Positions 1 to 5,868 of a DNA stretch of 11,509 nucleotides are shown here, piece by piece (the first letter of the stretch is position 1; the number at the start of each line of letters is the position of its first letter). Both the position numbers and the translations under genes were made by a program. Under the pieces are notes generated by a model. It had not been told where the DNA came from, searched no databases, and saw only the letters and a program-made list of their open reading frames with translations. Where the stretch lies: the NCBI GenBank assembly GCA_046760905.1, contig JBHIFB010000106.1:1-11509 (forward strand). The letters run 5' to 3'. Origin of the DNA: JBHIFB01 sp046760905. Lineage in GTDB: Bacteria; Gemmatimonadota; CAZMKB01.

Positions 1-43
1 TGCGTTTCACTTCCAAGATACGTCACCGTATTTGTGAAACGCA
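1..43. repeat. Nested inverted repeat with perfect 10-bp outer arms
   Basis: The outer arms TGCGTTTCAC (1-10) and GTGAAACGCA (34-43) are exact reverse complements. Inside them ATACG (18-22) and CGTAT (27-31) form a second 5-bp stem around TCAC. No T-tract follows, so this is not a standard intrinsic terminator. It could be a protein-binding dyad, an mRNA structure at the end of an upstream transcript, or a dispersed repeat. Its centre lies about 175 bases before the start site predicted from the sigma-54 type element. Confidence 0.6.
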
Positions 44-57
44 GCACTTAGCTGGAT

Positions 58-69
58 AAAGGATCCTTT
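58..69. promoter_or_regulatory. Perfect 12-bp palindrome, possible operator or activator site
   Basis: AAAGGATCCTTT is identical to its reverse complement. It lies about 135 bases upstream of the start site predicted from the sigma-54 type element, a distance at which enhancer-binding activators commonly bind. Function is inferred only from symmetry and position. Confidence 0.35.
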
Positions 70-111
70 CATAAAACGAGTAGGATGTTCACACATGTAT
101 AAATTTATCAT

Positions 112-127
112 AATCCTGATCGGGATT
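112..127. promoter_or_regulatory. Imperfect 16-bp dyad
   Basis: AATCCTGATCGGGATT equals its reverse complement at 14 of 16 positions; one symmetric pair is mismatched. It lies about 80 bases before the predicted sigma-54 start site. It could be a second regulator site, but it may be chance. Confidence 0.25.
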
Positions 128-172
128 CAGTGCGGTCCCGTCCACAGCTTTTACGTTTTACGTTGGGAATCA

Positions 173-188
173 TGGCACAAATGTTGCT
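173..188 (+). promoter_or_regulatory. Sigma-54 (RpoN) type -24/-12 promoter element
   Basis: TGGCACAAATGTTGCT matches the sigma-54 consensus TGGCAC-N5-TTGCW at every defined position, with the correct GG (174-175) to GC (186-187) spacing. Transcription would start near 199 and run into pilM with a leader of about 190 bases. Sigma-54 with a PilR-type activator controls pilus genes in Pseudomonas and Myxococcus, mainly pilA, so a role in front of pilMNOPQ is plausible. That it drives this operon is inference; no rpoN or activator gene is in the window. Confidence 0.6.
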
Positions 189-255
189 CTTTCACTTCTG
201 ACGGAGTAGCCTGGGGTAGAATCCTCATTGAAATGTGTGGGGGTGTTACAATCCA

Positions 256-283
256 TTGACAATGCACTCTATTTAGATGTAAT
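256..283 (+). promoter_or_regulatory. Sigma-70 type promoter of the pil operon
   Basis: The -35 TTGACA (256-261) matches consensus in 6 of 6 positions and the -10 TGTAAT (278-283) in 5 of 6, with a 16-bp spacer. The expected start is near 290, giving a leader of about 100 bases before the pilM ATG. The region between 270 and 305 is AT-rich, as expected for a promoter. Confidence 0.65.
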
Positions 284-305
284 ATTTAATCTATTAGCAT
301 TAAAT
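284..305. promoter_or_regulatory. Dyad at the expected transcription start, possible operator
   Basis: ATTTAAT (284-290) and ATTAAAT (299-305) are exact inverted arms around an 8-base spacer, giving a 22-bp dyad. It begins at the edge of the sigma-70 -10 box and covers the expected start, where a repressor would block polymerase. Its AT-rich sequence makes a chance match possible. Confidence 0.3.
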
Positions 306-388
306 GAGTTAGATAACGGTAAGGTCGAGCCGGGATTTTCCAGAGCCGGCGCATCCGAAAGCTTCCAGTGCAGGGGGAAAATTTCCAC

Positions 389-1438
389 ATGACACTATTC
401 TCAGGCAGACGAAGAGTCGTAGGGCTTGACATCGGTTCCAAGCTGATAAAGGCTGTCGAGATAGAACACCTCAAGGATGGTTATCTGGTAACGAATGTGG
501 CAATAGGTTTGACACCCGAGGGGAGCGTCGTAGAGGGGGAAGTAATAGAGAGGGAGGGGGTCATCGATACAATAAGATCGCTTCTCAGCTCAAGTGGCAT
601 AAAATGCAGGAATGCTGTTTCCGCTGTTGCGGGAAAGGATGTGATTATAAAGAGAATCACAATGGATAAGATGGAACCGAGGGAACTGAGAGAGGTGATC
701 GGGTGGGAAGCTGAACAGCACATACCCTTTGAGATGGAAGATGTCGTTCTAGATTTCCAGATTATCAAATCTCTCCCCGAAAGCAGCCAAATGGACGTGC
801 TGCTCGTCGCCGCGAAAAAAGATAGGGTTAATGAGAAGGTTGAGCTGCTCTATGATTGCGACCTCATACCAACAATAGTCGATGTGGATTCGTTTGCGTT
901 GACCAATGCATTCGAATATAACCACAGTAATGAGTTGTCCGGTATCAAATGCTTGATGAATATAGGGAAGGAGCTTACCAGCATCATCATTTTCCAGGAC
1001 GGAGTGCTGCTTCTTGCGAGGGATGTAGCGAGCGGAACAGGGATCTTAACCGATGAACTCCAGAGGGTTCTCGGTATGGAGAAGGAGGAGGCGGAATCAA
1101 GTTTGCTCGGGGTGATTCCGGAAGGAAAGAGCGCTGAGGAGATTCAGAAAATCATCTTCGGCGTTTCTGAGAGACTGCTCAGGAACCTTGAGAGAGCCAA
1201 CAGTTATATAAAAACCACCGGCCTCGGAGAGGGAATCGAGGACGTTTACCTGTGCGGTGGAGGTGCGAAGGTTCCCTGGCTGACAACATTTCTCAGAGAA
1301 AAGTTAAACAGGGATGTTACAATCCCTGATCCGTTCAGGTCTATCGTGATGAAGGAGGGCATAGTAGAGGATCGGATCAGGAAAGAGATGGCACCTATAA
1401 TCATGCTTTCCGTAGGGCTTGCAATGAGGAAGCTGTGA
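389..1438 (+). CDS. pilM: Type IV pilus assembly ATPase-like protein PilM
   Basis: PilM is the cytoplasmic, actin-like (FtsA/MreB fold) member of the type IV pilus alignment complex. It binds nucleotide and the N-terminal tail of PilN and links the machinery to the inner membrane. The 349-residue product has normal family length. The phosphate-1 motif GLDIGS is at residues 12-17, a second glycine motif (NIG) is near 191-193, and the adenosine motif CGGGAK begins at residue 289. I chose the ATG at 389 because AGGGGG (372-377) lies 11 bases before it. An in-frame GTG at 368 would add seven residues and lacks a comparable site. It heads a pilM-N-x-O-P-Q operon, 13 bases before pilN. The identification rests on motifs, length and order; the family is clear. 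Confidence 0.95.
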   Translation: MTLFSGRRRVVGLDIGSKLIKAVEIEHLKDGYLVTNVAIGLTPEGSVVEGEVIEREGVIDTIRSLLSSSGIKCRNAVSAVAGKDVIIKRITMDKMEPRELREVIGWEAEQHIPFEMEDVVLDFQIIKSLPESSQMDVLLVAAKKDRVNEKVELLYDCDLIPTIVDVDSFALTNAFEYNHSNELSGIKCLMNIGKELTSIIIFQDGVLLLARDVASGTGILTDELQRVLGMEKEEAESSLLGVIPEGKSAEEIQKIIFGVSERLLRNLERANSYIKTTGLGEGIEDVYLCGGGAKVPWLTTFLREKLNRDVTIPDPFRSIVMKEGIVEDRIRKEMAPIIMLSVGLAMRKL

Positions 1439-1451
1439 AAGGAACCGTGTC

Positions 1452-2054
1452 GTGAGGATAGAGATAAACCTTATTAGAGAGAGGCCGAAGAGGAGAAGGG
1501 CCGGTCTGAGATTCAAGGGATTTAAACCGGGCCGGTTCATAAAAGCCCCTCCGACACTGCTGATAGCATTGGGGGGAGCTGCTGTTCTGCTCATGCTTGC
1601 TGTGCATTTCTATCAGAATCATCATATCGATTCTCTCGATGAGGAAATTCAGCTGGCTCTGGCCGACTCAGCTTCGCTCTCGACCGCGATACAAATGATC
1701 AAAGACATCAACTTGAAAAAGGAGGAAATCAAGCAAAGGATTGCGGTAGTGAGTGATCTTGACAAGAGGAGGTATGTGATCCCGATGCTGATGGACCAGG
1801 TCAGCACAGCCGTACCCGAATTGACATGGCTCACGAAGTGGACACCAGTCAAGGCGGACAGCAGCGGTAACATATTTGAACTGGAAGGGGTGAGCTTCTC
1901 CAATATACGCATTGCCGAGTTTATGATAAGATTACAGCGGGCCCCCTTGATAGATCAAGTTACACTCCTCAACATACATGAGAAGATCGAGGAGGGGATT
2001 TCCACTATGGTATTCACATTGAGGTGTTCTTTTATGTATGAATCCAGAACGTGA
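1452..2054 (+). CDS. pilN: Type IV pilus inner-membrane assembly protein PilN
   Basis: PilN is a single-pass inner-membrane protein that holds PilM through a short cytoplasmic tail and pairs with PilO in the periplasm. The 200-residue product starts with the PilM-binding type tail (IEINLI, residues 3-8), followed by an arginine- and lysine-rich stretch to about residue 31. One membrane segment spans about 35-54, a likely coiled coil spans 57-105, and a C-terminal alpha/beta domain spans about 115-200. The GTG start at 1452 is the only sensible start in frame, as a stop lies just upstream; GAAAGGA (1437-1443) gives a ribosome site 8 bases before it. The roughly 30-residue basic cytoplasmic part is a little longer than in the best-studied PilN proteins. 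Its end runs into the ribosome site of the next gene. Confidence 0.92.
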   Translation: MRIEINLIRERPKRRRAGLRFKGFKPGRFIKAPPTLLIALGGAAVLLMLAVHFYQNHHIDSLDEEIQLALADSASLSTAIQMIKDINLKKEEIKQRIAVVSDLDKRRYVIPMLMDQVSTAVPELTWLTKWTPVKADSSGNIFELEGVSFSNIRIAEFMIRLQRAPLIDQVTLLNIHEKIEEGISTMVFTLRCSFMYESRT

Positions 2055-2064
2055 GGTGAGAACA

Positions 2065-2538
2065 ATGAGATTGCAAAAGATCCCGATAGAGTTTTTGACT
2101 CTGACCTGTGCGGTAATACTGCTTATGACGATTAATTGTACCAGGGTGAGAAATACAACCAGCTTCGCAATAGTAACCGGACTGGTCCTGAAATCTCCGG
2201 ATGAACCAATCGGCGTGGAGGGTGTCAAGGTGTGGATTGAATCTGACAGTGAATCGGACTTACCCTACTATGGAGGAGACGTGACCGTGGCAACTGATGA
2301 AGCTGGCGAATACTACGCGAGAATATTCCTCGGCTTCGTCACCCAGGAGGATGCGCTGGGTGGGTTCACATTTGACTCTGAACAACCCCAGTACGTTGGT
2401 GACGCACGCGTGCTTTTCTTTTACGAAGATCTGTATTTTGATATGGGGGGAGGAGTGTCGCTCGAAATGGGACAGACGATTAAAATACCTACACTTTACT
2501 TGAGCCAGTTCATCCCCTTCGGTGGCCCACCAGAGTGA
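2065..2538 (+). CDS. Putative lipoprotein with carboxypeptidase-regulatory-like beta domain, inserted in the pil operon
   Basis: I do not recognise this 157-residue protein as a named pilus component. Residues 1-24 look like an export signal with a hydrophobic run (about 10-23), followed by Cys25 in the context TIN-C. That is a degenerate lipobox, because Asn at -1 is unusual, so lipidation is uncertain. Residues 36-90 resemble a transthyretin-like or carboxypeptidase-regulatory domain: a VTGLV strand, the GVEGVKVWI strand and a TDEAGEYY turn. The rest is beta-rich and ends in FGGPPE. I chose the ATG at 2065 because GAGGTGA (2053-2059) sits 5 bases before it; an ATG at 2038 would add nine residues within pilN. 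The normal pilM-N-O-P-Q order is interrupted here, suggesting a lineage-specific envelope partner of the pilus, such as a PilQ pilot or periplasmic scaffold. That role is inference. Confidence 0.75.
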   Translation: MRLQKIPIEFLTLTCAVILLMTINCTRVRNTTSFAIVTGLVLKSPDEPIGVEGVKVWIESDSESDLPYYGGDVTVATDEAGEYYARIFLGFVTQEDALGGFTFDSEQPQYVGDARVLFFYEDLYFDMGGGVSLEMGQTIKIPTLYLSQFIPFGGPPE

Positions 2539-2571
2539 TGATCCTTCATTTTGGGGGGAAATGAGAGGGCT

Positions 2572-3159
2572 ATGGATCTCAAGGATCCTAAAAAACAGAA
2601 GATAATTCTTTCGAGCGTATTCGTTATAGGGCTGCTTTATGCTTACTTCGTCTATGATTATGCGCCGAAAGCGAGGGACATAAACCTAAGAGAAGTCCAC
2701 CTGGCGAGTCTCAAAAGCCACATCAGCAATGCTAGGGCTCGCGTCGAAAAGAGCGATGAAGAAAAAATGAAGCAAGAGCTTCATGCCCTGGAGGCGGAGC
2801 TCGAAAGGATAGAGAAGATGCTGCCGCTGGAAGAGGAGGTTCCCTATCTGCTCGAGGACGTGGAGAGGAGAGGTCTTCAGTCTGGCGTGAGCTCAGTCTT
2901 GTTCGAACCCAGAGGGGAAACACACTCGGGCCTCTATACCGAACACTTCTATCGTGTATCGGTGAGAGGCGGTTATCACAATATAGGGCTCTTCCTTTCT
3001 CGCGTGTCAGGGATGAAACGTATCATTTCACCTTCTGAGCTCTCACTTGTCACGAATAAGGAGAAAGAGGAGACCATTGATCCATATGCAGTCGTAGCCG
3101 AATTCGACATGAATACCTATACATCCAACCGGACTCAGATCAGCGAGGCCTCTGAATGA
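2572..3159 (+). CDS. pilO: Type IV pilus inner-membrane assembly protein PilO
   Basis: PilO forms a heterodimer with PilN in the periplasm and contacts PilP, passing the alignment complex from inner to outer membrane. The 195-residue product has a short lysine-rich cytoplasmic tail, one membrane segment (about 11-28), a charged coiled coil (about 35-90) and a C-terminal ferredoxin-like domain (about 95-185) containing the typical YHNIGLFLSRVS helix. I chose the ATG at 2572. A run of GGGGGGA (2553-2559) and GAGAGGG (2563-2569) lie upstream, though neither is ideally spaced. An in-frame TTG at 2551 has no ribosome site. The stop overlaps the pilP start as ATGA, indicating coupled translation. 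Sequence similarity within PilO is low in general, so the call leans on topology and position. Confidence 0.9.
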   Translation: MDLKDPKKQKIILSSVFVIGLLYAYFVYDYAPKARDINLREVHLASLKSHISNARARVEKSDEEKMKQELHALEAELERIEKMLPLEEEVPYLLEDVERRGLQSGVSSVLFEPRGETHSGLYTEHFYRVSVRGGYHNIGLFLSRVSGMKRIISPSELSLVTNKEKEETIDPYAVVAEFDMNTYTSNRTQISEASE

Positions 3160-3641
3160 GAATGACTGGACCATCCAGGCATATGATAATAGCGGTATTG
3201 TTCTCATGCTTGTTGCTTTTGGGGATGCGTGATTTCACACACGCACAGGTAAATTCTGACGAGTCTCTTGAAGAAGATAAAGTCGCCGGAGAAAAACTCG
3301 GTTCCAATCCAGTCACTAGATACATGGGCTCAGTGCCATTTCGCTACCATAGAAAAGGAAGGAGAGATCCATTCATCCCGCTCATGAATACAGAGGGCGA
3401 TGAGACGATTCCTTCAGTGGCGAGTCTCAAACTAACCGGCGTGATATGGAACCACGGGGAAAGCCTCGCTGTTCTGGAGGATTCGAAGGGGGTCGGATAT
3501 CCAATGAGAGTGGGGGATCGGCTCGGTAATGCAACGCTCATAGGCATAAAGGAAAATTCAGTGGTATTCAGAGTCGTGCTTTACGGGGAAGTTCATATGC
3601 ATACATTATGGCTTGAGTCCAAAGAGGAGATGAGACGATGA
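3156..3641 (+). CDS. pilP: Type IV pilus assembly protein PilP
   Basis: PilP is the periplasmic linker between PilN/PilO and the secretin PilQ. The 161-residue product has an N-terminal export signal with hydrophobic core 10-23 and a possible signal peptidase I site after Ala30 (T-H-A). An extended, charged region follows to about residue 65. The RRDPF motif (69-73) typical of PilP marks the segment before the C-terminal beta domain (about 90-155), which includes LTGVIW and the GVGYPMRVGDRLG turn. PilP is usually a lipoprotein. Here the only candidate is Cys18 (LFS-C), inside the hydrophobic core, so lipidation is doubtful. It overlaps pilO and pilQ by four bases each (ATGA), so the three are probably translated in a coupled way. 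Confidence 0.9.
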   Translation: MRMTGPSRHMIIAVLFSCLLLLGMRDFTHAQVNSDESLEEDKVAGEKLGSNPVTRYMGSVPFRYHRKGRRDPFIPLMNTEGDETIPSVASLKLTGVIWNHGESLAVLEDSKGVGYPMRVGDRLGNATLIGIKENSVVFRVVLYGEVHMHTLWLESKEEMRR

Positions 3642-5281
3642 AAATCCGGAATATTTTGAGTTACTTGATCCTGACTGTTTTGGTCTCCCTTCTCATGGAG
3701 AACCAGCTGTGCGCTTATGAGGTTCTGGGGCTCAAGCTAGAGCCCCTTGGGGAGACGACAAGGTTCACTATTGAAACGGACAGCACTTACAACTACAACG
3801 AATTCTTTCTCACCTCTCCTCCCAGAGTGGTGATCGATTTCGCGGGTGCAAGGCATAAGCTTTCCAGGGACGTTTTCAAAGACGTGAAAAGGGGCGGCGT
3901 GGAAGAGATCAGAACCAGCCAATTCACAGACGATACCGTCAGGGTGGTTCTCGTCCTGTCGGAGCCGAAAGAGTATTCGCTTTTCAGGAAAGAGAACGAA
4001 CTTATGGTCGTACTTGAGAAAACTGACGGTGACTTTAGTCCGTGGAACTCCTCTTCCCCATCAATGAAACAGGAATCAGAGGAAGAGCCCAAATGGCATT
4101 TCGAAGGGAGCGGGGGGGAGGAAGCCGAAGCGAAGAGGATCTCTATGGATTTTGAGGATGCAAATATCAAAGTCGTATTAAGGGCCTTTTCCGATTTCAG
4201 CGGCTATAGTATTGTAGCGGGGCAGAATGTGACGGGACGCATTACAGCAAGGATTACGGATGTCCCCTGGAATGAAGCACTCGGGATGATCTTGAAAGCG
4301 AATGGCTACGGACTCGAGTACAGAAGCGGAATATATGTGGTCGACAAGCTGGAAAACCTCAGGGCGACCGAACGTCTAGAGGGGTTAGAACCAACCGTTT
4401 TCCATCTAAACTACCTGATGGCATCGGATGTTTTGATGACCATACAGAGTATGCTTACCGAGAGAGGGTCAGTGAGTCTGGATGAAAAGACAAATTCCTT
4501 GATCGTGATGGATGTGCCGAGCAAGATATCTGAGATAGAATCGGTGCTTCCCATGCTCGACAGAGAAACGAGACAGGTTACTATCAAATCCAAGCTCGTC
4601 TTCGTGAACACCGTGGACCTGAATCAGATAGGGATAGACTGGAAAGTCGGTAACATGACCAATCCGAGGACCGATGTTCATGGAGAAGCGTCTACCAAAG
4701 GCGCGAGGCTAACCGATCCCTTCCTGCAGCTGTCACTCGGCACCTTCAGGTCTGGCGTAAATATATCCGGCCTTCTTCAGGCGCTCCAGGAGAGCCAGTT
4801 GATAGATGTGCAGGCTCAGCCTCAAATCACGACACTCGATAACCTAGAGGCGGAAGTGTTCGTGGGCGAGAGAACACCTATCAGAGTACTGGATGTCGGC
4901 GCAGAGACAGAAAGAGCCGCAACCATCCAGCTCATCGAAACGGGGATACGTCTATCCGTCACACCTCACATAACGAACAACAATAAGATCGTAATGGACC
5001 TGAAGGCGGAACGAAGCTCGGCCGTACCCGATCCCTCGGAGTTCGGAGTGAAATTCCAGACTCAGGAAGGCAAAACGACACTTCTCGTAGATGATGGGCA
5101 GACCGCAGTAATAGGAGGACTCACGACCGTCGACGTGGTGGAGAGTGAAAGAGCGGTCCCTGTGATCTCAAAGATTCCTCTTGTGGGGAGGCTTTTCAGG
5201 TTCAGCAGTAAGAGCACGCAAAAGAGGGATCTCCTGATATTCGTAACTCCATATGTCGTTCCTCAAGGTGGGGAGTCATAG
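3638..5281 (+). CDS. pilQ: Type IV pilus secretin PilQ
   Basis: PilQ forms the outer-membrane ring through which the pilus passes. The 547-residue product has a signal peptide (cleavage probably after Ala26, L-C-A) and one AMIN peptidoglycan-binding domain (about 28-130). An acidic low-complexity linker (about 133-165, with a G7 run at 4112-4118) follows. Next come an STN/N0 domain (about 167-237), an N1 ring-building domain (about 252-320) and the secretin core (about 375-543). The secretin signature VPVISKIPLVGRLF lies near residues 506-520, and a LIFVTPYVV strand sits near the end. Proteobacterial PilQ often has two or more AMIN domains; this one has one. It starts inside the pilP stop (ATGA). 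It is the last gene of the pil operon; no T-tract terminator follows it. Confidence 0.96.
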   Translation: MKIRNILSYLILTVLVSLLMENQLCAYEVLGLKLEPLGETTRFTIETDSTYNYNEFFLTSPPRVVIDFAGARHKLSRDVFKDVKRGGVEEIRTSQFTDDTVRVVLVLSEPKEYSLFRKENELMVVLEKTDGDFSPWNSSSPSMKQESEEEPKWHFEGSGGEEAEAKRISMDFEDANIKVVLRAFSDFSGYSIVAGQNVTGRITARITDVPWNEALGMILKANGYGLEYRSGIYVVDKLENLRATERLEGLEPTVFHLNYLMASDVLMTIQSMLTERGSVSLDEKTNSLIVMDVPSKISEIESVLPMLDRETRQVTIKSKLVFVNTVDLNQIGIDWKVGNMTNPRTDVHGEASTKGARLTDPFLQLSLGTFRSGVNISGLLQALQESQLIDVQAQPQITTLDNLEAEVFVGERTPIRVLDVGAETERAATIQLIETGIRLSVTPHITNNNKIVMDLKAERSSAVPDPSEFGVKFQTQEGKTTLLVDDGQTAVIGGLTTVDVVESERAVPVISKIPLVGRLFRFSSKSTQKRDLLIFVTPYVVPQGGES

Positions 5282-5340
5282 CGCCCTTCGGCCACAGAGC
5301 CAGCACAAATCTTGCTCCTTCCACCACCTTAGGCTTGATT

Positions 5341-5368
5341 TTGAAAACCTTGAATTTTAACTTATGCT
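5341..5368 (+). promoter_or_regulatory. Candidate promoter for the smg-topA cluster
   Basis: TTGAAA (5341-5346, 5 of 6 matches) and TATGCT (5363-5368, 4 of 6) are 16 bases apart in the AT-rich end of the 82-base gap after pilQ. The start would fall near 5375. This would exclude the upstream ATG at 5364 as the smg start, because that codon lies inside the -10 box. The match is moderate, so read-through from the pil operon remains possible. Confidence 0.4.
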
Positions 5369-5408
5369 GCGTACTGTGTTTCAGGGAGTGGACAATATTG
5401 CATGGGAT

Positions 5409-5861
5409 ATGAAGAGAATGAGCGAAGAGACCTTTTTCGAAATCGTGTTATTTCTTGCTGAGAGATTCAGTCAGAGCTATCCCCAGAGATGGGAGCTCGA
5501 AGAGGCCACCGGTTTCCTCCAGGATCAGGGGTATGAGAAAAACGAGATAAAGAGAGCCATATCATGGTTTTTTCTCCAGGCGGAGCCCGATGCTCCAGAG
5601 AGTATACCCACTCTGTTCCGGAGATCTTCTCGAGGGTTTCGAGTTCTGAGTCCTCAGGAAATGAACCGGATCACACCCGAAGCATACGGTTATCTCATAG
5701 AACTGAGGCGTCTCGGCATAATAGATGATGACGGTCTTGAGGACATCATGGAGAATGCCTTGGCCATCAGCGAGGATACCGTTGATCGCGAAGACCTGGT
5801 TCGGATTGTAAACCAGGTGATACATGGATTAACAGATGAGGATATGGGAAAGGCGAGGTAG
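5409..5861 (+). CDS. smg: Smg family protein (DUF494)
   Basis: Smg is a small protein of unknown biochemical function, often encoded beside topA or dprA. With this start it has 150 residues, close to the roughly 157 of E. coli Smg. The N-terminus FFEIVLFLAERF aligns by eye with the MFDVLMYLFE start of the E. coli protein. The following helix with QGYEKNEIKRAISWFF and the region SPQEMNRITPEAYGYLIELRRLGII match the family's helical layout. The frame is open back to an ATG at 5364, giving 165 residues. That start has no ribosome site, adds residues not expected in the family, and overlaps the candidate promoter. ATG 5418 is another option. Neither downstream ATG has a strong ribosome site. It ends 7 bases before topA, so the two are probably co-transcribed. 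Confidence 0.82.
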   Translation: MKRMSEETFFEIVLFLAERFSQSYPQRWELEEATGFLQDQGYEKNEIKRAISWFFLQAEPDAPESIPTLFRRSSRGFRVLSPQEMNRITPEAYGYLIELRRLGIIDDDGLEDIMENALAISEDTVDREDLVRIVNQVIHGLTDEDMGKAR

Positions 5862-5868
5862 TTTGCGG

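Larger units (their letters stand above)
1..388. other. Non-coding upstream region of the pil operon, rich in dyads and promoters
   Basis: No convincing gene is seen in this stretch on either strand. The + frames open at base 1 close at 36, 51 and 59, so at most the last codons of an upstream gene could be present, and none is recognisable. The stretch instead carries three inverted repeats (1-43, 58-69, 112-127), a tandem TTTTACG repeat (149-162), a sigma-54 type element (173-188), a sigma-70 type promoter (256-283), a dyad at the expected start site (284-305) and a short GC stem in the leader (GCCGG 329-333 with CCGGC 346-350). The whole block most likely controls the pil operon. Confidence 0.7.

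Noticed and set aside
205..235. tRNA-like T-arm (GGTAGAATCC) in the upstream region
   Set aside because: No matching acceptor, D or anticodon stems could be found around it, and the conserved TTC of the T-loop is missing.
305..388. Possible c-di-GMP riboswitch in the pil leader
   Set aside because: Only a weak 5-bp GC stem (329-333 with 346-350) is present, and the conserved GEMM core sequences are absent.
5264..5335. Possible terminator after pilQ (AAGGTGG pairing with CCACCTT)
   Set aside because: The arms are more than 50 bases apart, the 5' arm lies inside pilQ, and no T-tract follows.
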